A stretch of DNA of 35,047 bases from Candidatus Bacteroides intestinavium (GTDB lineage Bacteria; Bacteroidota; Bacteroidia; Bacteroidales; Bacteroidaceae). The stretch is from assembly GCA_019118325.1 (NCBI GenBank), contig DWZE01000005.1:1-35047 (forward strand), written 5' to 3'. This document shows, piece by piece, positions 1-8,459 of this stretch; positions within the stretch are counted from its first letter, which is position 1, and each line of letters begins with the position of its first letter. The notes under the pieces are model-generated. The model saw nothing but the letters and a program-made list of their open reading frames with translations. It ran no database searches and was not told the DNA's origin. A program made the position numbers and the translations under genes.

Positions 1-187
1 ACAGTGTACATTGGACTTTCACTATATATGAGTTTGGTCACCCATAAATATAAGGAACAATTCGATTTGTACGCTGTGCTTTAACATTTTGATACGATTT
101 TAAGAGAATGAAATAAGTTTAAATCACTTCATTTGAATTTTGTTCAAAGCGCGATTCTTCATTTAATCAATACACCTATTTAATATA

Positions 188-1117
188 ATGAACATGACAG
201 CCCCCTACACCGACTTCTCCGCCTTCCTCCGCCGCCACTTCAGCGGCAAGGTGCAGAAGCTCTCCCTCGACGCCGGCTTCACCTGCCCCAACCGCGACGG
301 CACGAAGGGACGCGGCGGCTGCACCTATTGCAACAACCGCACCTTCAACCCCGGCTATTGCCGGACGGACGGCGACATCATCCGCCAGCTGGAGAGGGGC
401 AAGCAGTTCTTCGCCCGCAAGTATCCGGAGATGAAATACCTGGCCTACTTCCAGGCCTACACCAACACCTACGGCAGCCCGGACACACTGCGCCGCCTGT
501 ACGAGGCGGCCCTGGGCGTCGCGGACGTGGTGGGAGTGGTCATCGGCACGCGCCCGGACTGCGTCCCCGACACGCTCCTGGACTACCTGGCCCGCCTGCG
601 CGAACGCACGTTCGTCCTCGTGGAATACGGCATCGAGAGCACCCTGGACCGCACCCTGCGCCGCATCAACCGCGGACATACCTTCGCAGACACCGCCGAC
701 GCCATCCGCCGCACCCACCGGCGCGGCATCCCCTGCGGCGGGCACGTCATCCTGGGCCTGCCCGGCGAGACCCGCGAGGACATCTGGCGGCAGGCAGCCA
801 CCCTCTCCGCCCTGCCGCTGGACACGCTCAAGCTGCACCAGCTGCAGGTCATCCGCGGCACGCGCATGGAGCGCGAGTACCGGGAACGTCCCGCCGACTT
901 CCACCTCTTCGCCCCGGACGACTACCTGGACACCGTCGTCGGCTACGTCGAACGCCTGCGGCCCGGCCTGGCGCTGGAACGGTTCCTCTCACAATCGCCC
1001 CGCGAACTGCTCGTCGCGCCGGACTGGGGACTGAAAAATCATGAGTTCACGGCCCGCCTGCGAAAAAAAATGCAGGAAACGGGAGCGTATCAAGGCAGAA
1101 AATATATGGAAATATGA
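188..1117 (+). CDS. TIGR01212-type radical SAM protein (YhcC-like)
   Basis: A 309-residue radical SAM enzyme of unassigned substrate. The N-terminal cysteine cluster (CPNRDGTKGRGGCTYC, about residues 29-44) would bind the 4Fe-4S cluster that cleaves S-adenosylmethionine. The spacing, with a long gap before CxxC, is typical of the YhcC/TIGR01212 family rather than the classic CxxxCxxC. A 'YFQAYTNTYG' segment and the glycine-rich 'GGHVILGLPGET' strand are also family-like. The ATG at 188 is kept; a second ATG two codons later is possible. The gene is strongly C-rich at third positions, unlike the AT-rich 187 bases before it. It ends 11 bp before the predicted promoter of the next gene, so the two are probably separate transcription units. 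Family call is firm; the biochemical role is unknown. Confidence 0.9.
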   Translation: MNMTAPYTDFSAFLRRHFSGKVQKLSLDAGFTCPNRDGTKGRGGCTYCNNRTFNPGYCRTDGDIIRQLERGKQFFARKYPEMKYLAYFQAYTNTYGSPDTLRRLYEAALGVADVVGVVIGTRPDCVPDTLLDYLARLRERTFVLVEYGIESTLDRTLRRINRGHTFADTADAIRRTHRRGIPCGGHVILGLPGETREDIWRQAATLSALPLDTLKLHQLQVIRGTRMEREYRERPADFHLFAPDDYLDTVVGYVERLRPGLALERFLSQSPRELLVAPDWGLKNHEFTARLRKKMQETGAYQGRKYMEI

Positions 1118-1128
1118 AGAAAAACCAT

Positions 1129-1136
1129 TAACTTTG
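1129..1136 (+). promoter_or_regulatory. Bacteroidetes -7 element for fprA
   Basis: TAACTTTG fits TAnnTTTG and lies 24 bp before the ATG at 1161. It supports that ATG over an in-frame ATG at 1041, which would lie upstream of the predicted transcription start. No clear -33 TTTG was seen. Confidence 0.55.
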
Positions 1137-1160
1137 TGGCGCAATAAGAAAAAAGAGATA

Positions 1161-2372
1161 ATGAACGAAAAAACTCATATAACCGGGAAAATCCACTATG
1201 TGGGCGTCAACGACCGCCGCAAGCACCTCTTCGAGGGCATGTGGCCCCTGCCCCAGGGGGTTTCCTACAACTCTTACCTGATAGACGACGACATCGTGGC
1301 CCTGGTGGACACGGTGGACGCCTGCTACTTCGAACCCTTCCTGCGCAAGATACGCCGCATCATCGGCACGCGCCCCATCCAATACCTCATCATCAACCAC
1401 ATGGAGCCCGACCACTCCGGCTCCATCCGCCTCATCCGCCAGGAATACCCCGGCATCGTCATCGTGGGCAACCGCCAGACCTTCGGCATGATTGAAGGCT
1501 ACTACGGCGTGACGGGCGAACGCTACGAAGTGAAGGAAGGCGACTTCCTCGACCTGGGCCACCACAAGCTGCGCTTCTACCTCACCCCCATGGTGCACTG
1601 GCCAGAGACGATGATGACCCTGGACGAGACGGACGGCGTGCTCTTCTCCGGCGACGCCTTCGGCTGCTTCGGCACGCTGGACGGCGGATTCCTGGACACG
1701 CGCATCGACACGGACCGCTACTGGGAGGAAATGACGCGCTACTACGCCAACATCGTGGGCAAATACGGCAGCCCCGTACAGAAGGCCATGGCCAAACTGG
1801 CCCCCCTGCCCATCCACACCGTCTGCTCCACGCACGGACCGGTATGGACCGAACAACTGCCCCGCGTCGTCAGCCTCTACGACCGCCTCTCGCGCTACGA
1901 GGCCGAGGAAGGCGTGGTCATCGCCTACGGCAGCATGTACGGACACACCGAGGAAATGGCCGAGGCCATCGCCGCCGAACTCTCCGCGCAAGGCATCAGG
2001 CACGTCGTCCTGCACGACGTCAGCAAGAGCCACCCGTCCTACATCCTGCGGGACATCTTCAAATACCGCGGGCTCATCATCGGCAGCCCCACGTACTGCA
2101 ACCACATCTATCCCGAAGTGGAATCGCTGCTGGAGAAAATCCTCCTGCGCGAGGTGCGCGGACGCTACCTGGGCCTCTTCGGCTCCTTCACCTGGGCCGG
2201 AGCCGCCGTCAAACGCCTGGGCGAACTGGCCGCCAAGGGCAAGTTCGAACCCGTGGGCGACCCCGTGGAAATGAAGCAGGCACTGACCCCGACGGCCGAG
2301 GAACGCTGCGAACAGCTGGCCCGCGCCATGGCCGAACGGCTGAAGAAGGACAGAAAACCTAATGTTGTATAA
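1161..2372 (+). CDS. FprA-type flavodiiron protein
   Basis: A 403-residue cytoplasmic A-type flavoprotein that would reduce O2 to water and/or NO to N2O at a di-iron site, protecting an anaerobe. The N-terminal metallo-beta-lactamase-like half has the iron ligands: NHMEPDHSG (H80, E82, D84), H146 in 'MVHWPET', D165 in 'FSGDAFG' and a later histidine in 'CSTHGPVW'. The C-terminal flavodoxin domain starts around residue 252 with the FMN-loop motif 'AYGSMYGHTEEMAEAIA'. There is no C-terminal rubredoxin or NADH-oxidase domain, so an external electron donor is needed. The start at 1161 follows a good -7 element. nagB begins 19 bp after the stop and is probably co-transcribed, although no functional link is evident. 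Confidence 0.92.
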   Translation: MNEKTHITGKIHYVGVNDRRKHLFEGMWPLPQGVSYNSYLIDDDIVALVDTVDACYFEPFLRKIRRIIGTRPIQYLIINHMEPDHSGSIRLIRQEYPGIVIVGNRQTFGMIEGYYGVTGERYEVKEGDFLDLGHHKLRFYLTPMVHWPETMMTLDETDGVLFSGDAFGCFGTLDGGFLDTRIDTDRYWEEMTRYYANIVGKYGSPVQKAMAKLAPLPIHTVCSTHGPVWTEQLPRVVSLYDRLSRYEAEEGVVIAYGSMYGHTEEMAEAIAAELSAQGIRHVVLHDVSKSHPSYILRDIFKYRGLIIGSPTYCNHIYPEVESLLEKILLREVRGRYLGLFGSFTWAGAAVKRLGELAAKGKFEPVGDPVEMKQALTPTAEERCEQLARAMAERLKKDRKPNVV

Positions 2373-2391
2373 CCTTTAAATAACAGACATT

Positions 2392-3204
2392 ATGCGAGTT
2401 ATCATCGAACCGGATTATCAATCCGTATCCAAGTGGGCCGCCTGCTACGTGGCCTCCAAAATCAAGGCCGCCCATCCGACCCCCGAAAAACCCTTCGTAC
2501 TGGGCTGCCCCACGGGCTCGTCACCCCTGGGCATGTATAAGGAACTCATCGACCTCAACAAGCAGGGCATCGTCTCCTTCCAGAACGTCGTGACCTTCAA
2601 CATGGACGAATACGTCGGCCTGCCCAAAGAGCACCCCGAAAGCTACTATTCCTTCATGTGGAACAACTTCTTCAGCCACATCGACATCAAACCGGAGAAC
2701 ACCAACATCCTCAACGGCAATGCCGCCGACCTGGATGCCGAATGCGCACGCTTCGAAGAGAAAATCAAGTCCTACGGCGGCGTAGACCTCTTCATGGGCG
2801 GCATCGGACCGGACGGACACATCGCCTTCAACGAGCCAGGCTCCTCCCTCAGCAGCCGCACGCGCCAGAAGACACTGACCACGGACACCATCATCGCCAA
2901 CAGCCGCTTCTTCGACAATGACGTCAACAAAGTCCCCAAGACAGCCCTGACCGTCGGCGTAGGCACCGTCCTCAGCGCCAAGGAAGTGATGATCATCGTC
3001 AACGGACACAACAAGGCCCGCGCCCTCTACCACGCCGTCGAGGGCCCCGTGATGCAGATGTGGACCATCAGCGCCCTGCAGACGCACGAAAAGGGCATCA
3101 TCGTCTGCGACGACGCAGCCACCGACGAACTGAAGGTGGGCACGTACCGCTACTTCAAAGACATCGAGGCCGACCACCTGGACCCCGCGTCTTTGCTGAA
3201 ATAA
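2392..3204 (+). CDS. nagB: Glucosamine-6-phosphate deaminase NagB
   Basis: A 270-residue enzyme that converts glucosamine-6-phosphate to fructose-6-phosphate and ammonia, feeding amino-sugar carbon into glycolysis. Catalytic residues fall at the classic positions: D72 in 'FNMDEYVGL', and D141, H143 and E148 in '[17 protein letters not shown]'. The phosphate-binding '[10 protein letters not shown]' loop is at residues 40-49. Length matches the short NagB form (about 266-270). It lies 19 bp after fprA and is followed by a hairpin terminator at 3316-3348. A role in host glycan or cell-wall amino-sugar use is inferred from the family. Confidence 0.97.
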   Translation: MRVIIEPDYQSVSKWAACYVASKIKAAHPTPEKPFVLGCPTGSSPLGMYKELIDLNKQGIVSFQNVVTFNMDEYVGLPKEHPESYYSFMWNNFFSHIDIKPENTNILNGNAADLDAECARFEEKIKSYGGVDLFMGGIGPDGHIAFNEPGSSLSSRTRQKTLTTDTIIANSRFFDNDVNKVPKTALTVGVGTVLSAKEVMIIVNGHNKARALYHAVEGPVMQMWTISALQTHEKGIIVCDDAATDELKVGTYRYFKDIEADHLDPASLLK

Positions 3205-3315
3205 ACTAAGTACTTCAATACTTGTTTAAAAACTATGTTAGTAAAGCGGCAAGGCTTGTAAAAGTTGCTGCCACTTTTATTGGCCGTGTTAATATTTTTT
3301 ATTTATGCTTTTGGT

Positions 3316-3348
3316 GGAGTCTACTCGTGAGAGTAGGCTCTCCTTTTT
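3316..3348 (+). terminator. Rho-independent terminator after nagB
   Basis: The arm GGAGTCTACTC (3316-3326) pairs with GAGTAGGCTCT (3331-3341) across a GTGA loop, and a run of five T follows at 3344-3348. It lies 112 bp after the nagB stop and just before the intron remnant. Confidence 0.7.
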
Positions 3349-3360
3349 GTATGTTCTGCA

Positions 3361-3695
3361 TGAGTAAACTCCACCTTACGCGATACATCCAGGGATGGCT
3401 GACATACTACCGCTATGCAGATATGAAAACCTTTATCATATCAGCAAACAAATGGTATAACCGCAGACTCCGGATGTATATTTGGAAGAGCTGGAAACAA
3501 GTCCGCACTCGCTTTGCGAACCTACAAAGATGTGGCGTACCGAAATGGCAGGCGTGGAAATGGGCGAACACGCGCAAAGGATATTGGCGGGTAGCCCAAA
3601 GTGTGATACTGACTAGCACAATAACTAGTGAGCGGCTATTGTCAGCAGGATATCCGTCAATCTTGAATCTTTATATCAAATTGCATCGCAGTTAG
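3361..3695 (+). pseudogene. Truncated group II intron maturase, C-terminal part only
   Basis: Reading from about 3361 to the TAG at 3693-3695, the frame encodes a recognisable C-terminal maturase (GIIM) segment. It includes 'TRYIQGWLTYYRYADM', 'WYNRRLRMYIWKSWKQ' and 'RKGYWRVAQS'. The reverse-transcriptase fingers and palm, including the YADD box, are absent: upstream sequence is only the nagB spacer and terminator. A full intron protein is about 400-600 residues; about 110 remain. The open frame extends upstream to a TTG at 3222, but that part crosses the terminator and shows no maturase similarity. The fragment is continuous with the intron 3' RNA domains downstream, so this is a 5'-truncated intron copy. 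It is probably inactive. Confidence 0.8.
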
Positions 3696-3697
3696 AA

Positions 3698-3790
3698 GAA
3701 CCGCCGTATGTCGAACGGCACGTACGGTAGTGTGAGAGGTCGGAAAACGAAAGTAGGAAGAAAACTACTTCGTTTCCCTCCTACTTGATT
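3698..3790 (+). ncRNA. Group II intron domains V and VI (3' end of intron remnant)
   Basis: Domain V appears as arms CCGTATG (3704-3710) and CGTACGG (3721-3727) around 'TCGAACGGCA', followed by 'TGTGAGAGGTCGG'. Domain VI follows at about 3745-3787. The 3' end 'CCTACTTGATT' at about 3790 resembles the usual CCTACTCGATT ending. Domains I-III and the 5' splice site are missing, so splicing is not expected. Confidence 0.7.
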
Positions 3791-3804
3791 GTCCTGCCGC
3801 TATA

Positions 3805-5472
3805 TTACCCTTTCGCCTCCTGATACATAAACCGCTTGATGCTCTTCTTGGCCGTTTTCTCGAACTCTTCGTAATGTATCTTCACCTTTGCTATTTGCGA
3901 GTAGGCAGGCAATTGCTGGTTCAGTTCCACGCGGTTGGCCTCCATGACCGCAGCAATGTCCTCCTGTCTCAATCCCTTGGCGAAAGCCTCGTCAAAGTCG
4001 GGATAAATGAGGGCTACGAGTTTCTCGTTCTGTAGGACGATGAGCGACTCCGATACGTAGGGCATGTTGTTCAGCTTGCTTTCTATCTCTTCCGGATAGA
4101 TGTTCTGTCCGGCGGCGGTCAGGAGCATGTTCTTGCTGCGTCCGCGCACGGTGACGTAGCCGTCTGCGTCCATTGTGCCCAGGTCGCCCGTGTGCAGCCA
4201 GCCGTTGACGTCAATGATTTGAGCCGTAGCTTCCGGATTTTTATAGTAGCCCAGCATGGTGTTGGTGCCCCGACAAATGATTTCGCCGGCCACGTGCTCC
4301 GGGTCAGGCGAGTCGATGCGCACTTCCATCCGTGCTGCCGCCCGTCCGCACGAGGCCAGTTTCAGGGTTTCCCAGCGGTTGGAGCAGATGATGGGGCCAC
4401 ACTCTGTCATGCCGTAGGCAATGGTGTATGGGAAGCCGATTTGCTTGACAAACCTCTCCACGTCCGCATTGAACGGGGCACCGCCGATGATGATTTCATC
4501 GAATTGTCCGCCGAAGATTTCCATGGCCTCCTTGCGCGCCGCCGCCTTGATTTTGTCGTTGACGATGGGCACGCGCAGGAGCAGTTTGCCGATAGTGTTG
4601 TCCACGCGGGGCAGGATGCTCTTCTTGATGATTTTCTCCACGATGAGGGGGACGCAGGCGATGACCTTCGGGCGTATCTCGGCAAAGGACTGGGCGATAA
4701 TCTTGGGTGAGGGCATCCGCGTCAGGAAGTACAGGTGCGCTCCGGACGCAAAGCCGTAGAGGAAGTCATAGACCATGCCGAACACGTGGCCCAGGGGCAA
4801 CATCGACACGATGCGGTCGCCCGGCTCCACCCGTAGCATTTCACGGCAGTAATCCACGTTGCTCCACAAACTGCGGTAGGGCAGCATGACGCCTTTGGAG
4901 TATCCCGTTGTGCCCGACGTATAGTTGATGACTGCCAGTTCGTCCGGCGAGGTCTCACGCCGATAGTGGATGTGTTCGGGACGGAAGTTCCTGGGATAGC
5001 GGGCGCCATAACGGGCATTACGGTGTTCGAAGGCCTCCATCAGTGCTTCGTTGCGGCACACTACCGGGGTGAAGTCCTCCAGCAGGACGATGCCTTCCAG
5101 GTGGGGCATGACCGACTCGTCCAGAGCTTCCCAGGCCCGTGCGCCGACGAAGAGCAGCTTGGCTTCCGAATGATTGACGATGTGGTGGATGTTGTCCGCC
5201 TTGAATTCGTGCAGGATGGGGACAATCACGGCGCCATAGGTCACCGTGGCCAGGAAGGTCACACCCCAATGTGCGCTGTTGCGTCCGCACACGGCAATCT
5301 TGTCGCCGGGGCGTATGCCGGCACTTTCCAGTACGAGGTGGAATTTGGCTATTTTCCTCGCCACGTCCTTGTATTGCAGGGTGATGCCTTTGTAGTCCGT
5401 CAGGGCGTTGAGGTCCCAGTTTTGTATGATGCTCTGTTCGATATATTCGATGAAAGTGGATGCTCGTTCCAT
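3805..5472 (-). CDS. AMP-forming acyl-CoA synthetase (long-chain fatty acid-CoA ligase-like)
   Basis: A 555-residue adenylate-forming enzyme, probably activating a fatty acid to acyl-CoA through an acyl-AMP intermediate. ANL-superfamily motifs occur in order: P-loop 'INYTSGTTGYSKGVMLP', 'AYGMTECGP', 'GWLHTGDLGTMDADGYV', the hinge 'VRGRSKNMLLTAAGQNIYPEEIE', and a C-terminal lysine region 'TAKKSIKRFMY'. It is short for FadD, but length and motifs match Bacteroidetes AMP-binding proteins. The start at 5472 is preferred over an in-frame ATG at 5508. The -7 element at 5506-5513 would put the transcript start downstream of 5508, and a purine-rich GGAAGAAA precedes the chosen ATG. Its own promoter separates it from the kinase gene. 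Substrate chain length cannot be read from the sequence. Confidence 0.9.
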   Translation of the reverse strand: MERASTFIEYIEQSIIQNWDLNALTDYKGITLQYKDVARKIAKFHLVLESAGIRPGDKIAVCGRNSAHWGVTFLATVTYGAVIVPILHEFKADNIHHIVNHSEAKLLFVGARAWEALDESVMPHLEGIVLLEDFTPVVCRNEALMEAFEHRNARYGARYPRNFRPEHIHYRRETSPDELAVINYTSGTTGYSKGVMLPYRSLWSNVDYCREMLRVEPGDRIVSMLPLGHVFGMVYDFLYGFASGAHLYFLTRMPSPKIIAQSFAEIRPKVIACVPLIVEKIIKKSILPRVDNTIGKLLLRVPIVNDKIKAAARKEAMEIFGGQFDEIIIGGAPFNADVERFVKQIGFPYTIAYGMTECGPIICSNRWETLKLASCGRAAARMEVRIDSPDPEHVAGEIICRGTNTMLGYYKNPEATAQIIDVNGWLHTGDLGTMDADGYVTVRGRSKNMLLTAAGQNIYPEEIESKLNNMPYVSESLIVLQNEKLVALIYPDFDEAFAKGLRQEDIAAVMEANRVELNQQLPAYSQIAKVKIHYEEFEKTAKKSIKRFMYQEAKG

Positions 5473-5505
5473 GATGCGTATTTCTTCCCAATAATGATTT
5501 CCGCG

Positions 5506-5513
5506 CAAAGATA
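5506..5513 (-). promoter_or_regulatory. -7 element for the acyl-CoA ligase
   Basis: TATCTTTG on the minus strand fits TAnnTTTG, 33 bp before the ATG at 5472. It decides the start codon of the ligase. Confidence 0.55.
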
Positions 5514-5567
5514 GGGCTTATTTATGGTTCTATTGGTATGATTGGCGCATTAATTTGCGTGGAGCGG

Positions 5568-6914
5568 TCAGTCGAAGCGCAAGACGAAGGTCGTTTCCCG
5601 TCCGGGCAGTAGTGAGAGGCTGCCTCCGGAGAGCCGCATGATCTGGCGCGAGATGCTCAGGCCGATGCCGCTTCCGTCATCCTTGGTGGTGAAGAAGGGG
5701 ATGAAGATGTGCCGTGCCACTTCCGGGGGAATGGCGGGGCCGTCGTTGCGGATTTCCACGATGACTGCCTCTTGCTCGTCACATCGGGCCGTGATGTCAA
5801 TGTGTCCTTCTTCGGTGCGCTCGGGTTGTGAGGCGATGGCTTGGATGGCGTTCTTCAGCAGGTTGGTGAATACTTGCGCCATCAGGCCTTCGTCGGCGTG
5901 CAGGATGAGGTCGTCCGGTTCGATGCGGGTGCGGAAGGCGATGCGGGCCTTGGGGTATTGGTGGCGGGCCAGTTCCACCATGCGGGGAATGAAGTCGCGC
6001 AGGTAGAAGAGGGAGGGTACCGGCGTGGGGATGTGGGTGAACTTCCGGTAGGACTCCACGAAGGCCAGCAGTCCCTTGCCCGTGGCACTGATGGTTTTCA
6101 GTCCGCTCTGTACTTCGTCCGTGGAGACGCTGTGTGCATTCAGTTCCAGCAGGGTGTCGCTCAGCGAGGTGATGGGGGTGACGGCATTCATGATTTCGTG
6201 CGTCAGTACGCGGGTCAGGCGTATCCAGGAGTCTATCTCCCGTTCGTCCAGTTCGTGGTTGATGTCGTCAAGGGCCAGGATGCGCAGGTGCTCGCCCCGC
6301 ACGCTGATGTCGCTCACCCGCACGAAGAGGTCGCGTGTGCCCCGCTCGTTGCACAACGGCATCTGGAAAGTCTCTCCTGCCCGGCAGGCCTGGAGGCGTT
6401 CGGTGAGTTTCGGGTCGATGCGGTTCAGTTGGAGGAGGTGGGTGAACACTTCCAGGCCCAGCAGGCGGAGGGCCTCGGTATTTTTTTGATAGACGGAGCC
6501 TTGGTCGTTCAGCACCACGATGCCGGTGTTGATACACTCCAGGATGAGTTCGTAATATTTTTCCTGTTGGGCGGTCTCGTTCTTCACTTGCCAGAGGATG
6601 TGTGCGATGCGGTTCAGGGCGTGGTTCACCAGTCGCGTGTCGGCATCTCCCTCGTGTTCGGCGAAATGGACGGCATAGTCATTGTTCTCCACGGCATCCA
6701 GCAGGAAAAGCACCTTGCGTGATTGCTTCCGTTGGAGTTTGTAGAGTTTCCAGCCGAGGTACGGGAGGCACAGGGTGGGCAACAGGCACCATGGCCAGGC
6801 GGGCAGGTCGGTACCTGGTACGGGGATTCCATAGGCCACCAGTGTCCAGGCACTTCCCGTCAGGAGGCAGAGCAGGACGAGCAGCAGGGTATAGAGCGTG
6901 AAGCGGCGGTTCAT
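5568..6914 (-). CDS. NtrB-type sensor histidine kinase
   Basis: A 448-residue inner-membrane kinase. Two hydrophobic helices (about residues 5-29 and 38-55) are joined by only about 8 residues, so there is no sizeable periplasmic sensor domain. A HAMP-like linker (about 62-112) and a PAS-like domain (about 118-222, 'YYELILECINTGIVVLNDQGSVYQKN') follow. The phosphoacceptor is H239 in 'VLTHEIMNAVTPI'. The ATPase domain shows an N box 'NLLKNAIQAI' (351-360), 'EIRNDGPAIP' and 'DDGSGIGLSISRQIM'. The ATG overlaps the TGA of the upstream response regulator by 4 bp (ATGA), so the pair is translationally coupled. The signal is unknown; the architecture suggests membrane-state or cytoplasmic sensing. 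Confidence 0.93.
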   Translation of the reverse strand: MNRRFTLYTLLLVLLCLLTGSAWTLVAYGIPVPGTDLPAWPWCLLPTLCLPYLGWKLYKLQRKQSRKVLFLLDAVENNDYAVHFAEHEGDADTRLVNHALNRIAHILWQVKNETAQQEKYYELILECINTGIVVLNDQGSVYQKNTEALRLLGLEVFTHLLQLNRIDPKLTERLQACRAGETFQMPLCNERGTRDLFVRVSDISVRGEHLRILALDDINHELDEREIDSWIRLTRVLTHEIMNAVTPITSLSDTLLELNAHSVSTDEVQSGLKTISATGKGLLAFVESYRKFTHIPTPVPSLFYLRDFIPRMVELARHQYPKARIAFRTRIEPDDLILHADEGLMAQVFTNLLKNAIQAIASQPERTEEGHIDITARCDEQEAVIVEIRNDGPAIPPEVARHIFIPFFTTKDDGSGIGLSISRQIMRLSGGSLSLLPGRETTFVLRFD

Positions 6915-8239
6915 AGGTTATACTTCTTCATCTTGTTGTACAGTGTCTGGCGTGTGATGCCCAGTTGTGCGGCCACAGCCGAGAGATTTCCTCCACAAGT
7001 ATCCAGGGTTCTGCTGATCATCTGTCGCTCCATGTCCTCCAAAGTCGATGCAGGCATGTTCGGAGCCGGTTCCACCGTGCGGGGCAGTTGGAAGGCCTCG
7101 GCAGGCAGGCAGTTTCCATCGGCGATGATGACGGCCTTCTCGATGGCGTGCTCCAATTCGCGTATGTTGCCTTTCCATGGATGTTGCAGGAGTTTCCGTC
7201 GGGCGTTTTCGTCCAGGGTGGAGGCCGGTCGCTGGTATTTTTTTGCAAAGCGCCGGATGAATTGTTCCGCCAGGGGGAGGATGTCTTCCGGCCGTTCGCG
7301 GAGCGGGGGAATCTCCAGATGGATGGTGTTGATGCGGTAGAGCAGGTCTTCGCGGAATTCTCCGTGCGTCACCATGCGGGACAGGTCCCGGTTGGTGGCG
7401 CACACCAGGCGGATGTCTACCGGGATGGGGGTGTTGCTTCCTACGCGCACGATGCTCCGGCGTTGGAGGACGGTCAGGAGTTTGGCCTGCAGGTGGTAGG
7501 GCAGGTTGCCAATCTCGTCCAGGAAGAGGGTGCCGTGGTCGGCCGCCTCGAATTTGCCCGCCCGGTCGGCGCGTGCATCGGTGAAGGCCCCCTTGACGTG
7601 CCCGAAGAGTTCGCTCTCGAAGAGCGTTTCCGTCACCGCCCCCATGTCCACGGTTACCAACGGATGTCCGCCCCGCAGAGAGAGGCGGTGTAGTTCGCGG
7701 GCCAGCATCTCCTTGCCCGTGCCGTTCTCGCCCGTGATGAGGACGTTGGCATCCGTCCGCGCCACCTTTTCCACCAAGGTCCGGAGGTGTTGCATGGCCC
7801 CGCTTTCGCCCCAATACATGGCGGGTTTGTCACTATCCTTCGCGGAGGCGTTGCCAATGTTCCGCGAAGCCGTGGTCAATGTTTCGACAAGCCGGTGGTT
7901 ATCCCACGGCTTGACCACAAAGTCCGTCGCCCCCTCCTTGATGCCCCTCACGGCGAGGTCGATGTCCGCGTAGGCCGTGAAGAGCACGACGGGCAGGTCG
8001 GGGCGGAGGCGTTTGGCCTCGTGCAGCCAGTAGAGCCCTTCGTTGCCGTTGTTGATGCCCGAAGTGAAATTCATGTCCAGCAGGAGCACGCTCCAGCCCT
8101 CTTCCCTGAGCATGGCCGGCAGGGAGGCGGGCGAGGCCAGCGTGGCAATCCGCTCGAAGTGCGGCTTCAGCAGGAGTTGCAAGGCGGCCAATACGCCCCG
8201 GTTATCGTCAACGATGAGTATATTTCCGTTTTTCTTCAT
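6911..8239 (-). CDS. NtrC-family sigma54-dependent response regulator
   Basis: A 442-residue activator with three domains. The receiver (about 1-125) has D11/D12, phosphoacceptor D55 in 'LLLDMNF' and K110 in 'VVKPWD'. The AAA+ domain (about 145-380) has Walker A 'GENGTGKE' (170-177) and Walker B 'GTLFLDEIGNL'. The Fis-type helix-turn-helix is at the C-terminus ('NLSAVAAQLGITRQTLYNKMKKY'). The sigma54-contact loop reads GAFTDA (217-222) instead of canonical GAFTGA. The start at 8239 is chosen because the receiver begins at once and a -7 element lies 4 bp upstream; an earlier in-frame ATG at 8302 lies before that element. It is partner to the overlapping histidine kinase gene. Its target is unknown; the divergent GLPGLI operon is an obvious candidate. 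Confidence 0.93.
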   Translation of the reverse strand: MKKNGNILIVDDNRGVLAALQLLLKPHFERIATLASPASLPAMLREEGWSVLLLDMNFTSGINNGNEGLYWLHEAKRLRPDLPVVLFTAYADIDLAVRGIKEGATDFVVKPWDNHRLVETLTTASRNIGNASAKDSDKPAMYWGESGAMQHLRTLVEKVARTDANVLITGENGTGKEMLARELHRLSLRGGHPLVTVDMGAVTETLFESELFGHVKGAFTDARADRAGKFEAADHGTLFLDEIGNLPYHLQAKLLTVLQRRSIVRVGSNTPIPVDIRLVCATNRDLSRMVTHGEFREDLLYRINTIHLEIPPLRERPEDILPLAEQFIRRFAKKYQRPASTLDENARRKLLQHPWKGNIRELEHAIEKAVIIADGNCLPAEAFQLPRTVEPAPNMPASTLEDMERQMISRTLDTCGGNLSAVAAQLGITRQTLYNKMKKYNL

Positions 8240-8243
8240 GGTG

Positions 8244-8251
8244 CAAAAGTA
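8244..8251 (-). promoter_or_regulatory. -7 element of the response regulator/kinase operon
   Basis: TACTTTTG on the minus strand fits TAnnTTTG and ends only 4 bp before the ATG at 8239. The transcript would be leaderless or nearly so. Confidence 0.5.
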
Positions 8252-8418
8252 CGATTTTTGTATAAATAAGGAAAGGTTTTTGCGGAGGAATAAACGAGTC
8301 ATACACTATTGTTGCAATTGATGTGTCGATGTATGGATAGAAAGCAGAGTGGGGTTAAAAAAATGTAAATCCAAATAAGATTCATTTAATATTATAATGG
8401 ATGTTGTATAATTGTCGT

Positions 8419-8426
8419 TACCTTTG
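8419..8426 (+). promoter_or_regulatory. -7 element of the GLPGLI operon
   Basis: TACCTTTG fits TAnnTTTG, 33 bp before the ATG at 8460. It argues against an in-frame TTG start at 8412, which lies upstream of the element. No convincing -33 TTTG was found. Confidence 0.5.
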
Positions 8427-8459
8427 TGGCACTATTGCTCTGATTTAAAACCGAAAGAT

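Noticed and set aside
1-84. Open frame from the left edge ending in a TAA at 82-84 (27 codons), possibly the C-terminus of an upstream gene
   Set aside because: Too short and AT-rich to recognise, with no support beyond being open. The rest of 1-187 shows no feature I can defend.
3222-3360. Open reading frame extending the maturase fragment upstream to a TTG
   Set aside because: It crosses the nagB terminator and shows no maturase similarity before about residue 50.
8427-8438. TGGCAC followed by TTGC before the first GLPGLI gene, resembling a sigma54 -24/-12 promoter
   Set aside because: The GG-to-GC spacing is 7 bp instead of the required 10 bp, and the site overlaps a good TAnnTTTG element.
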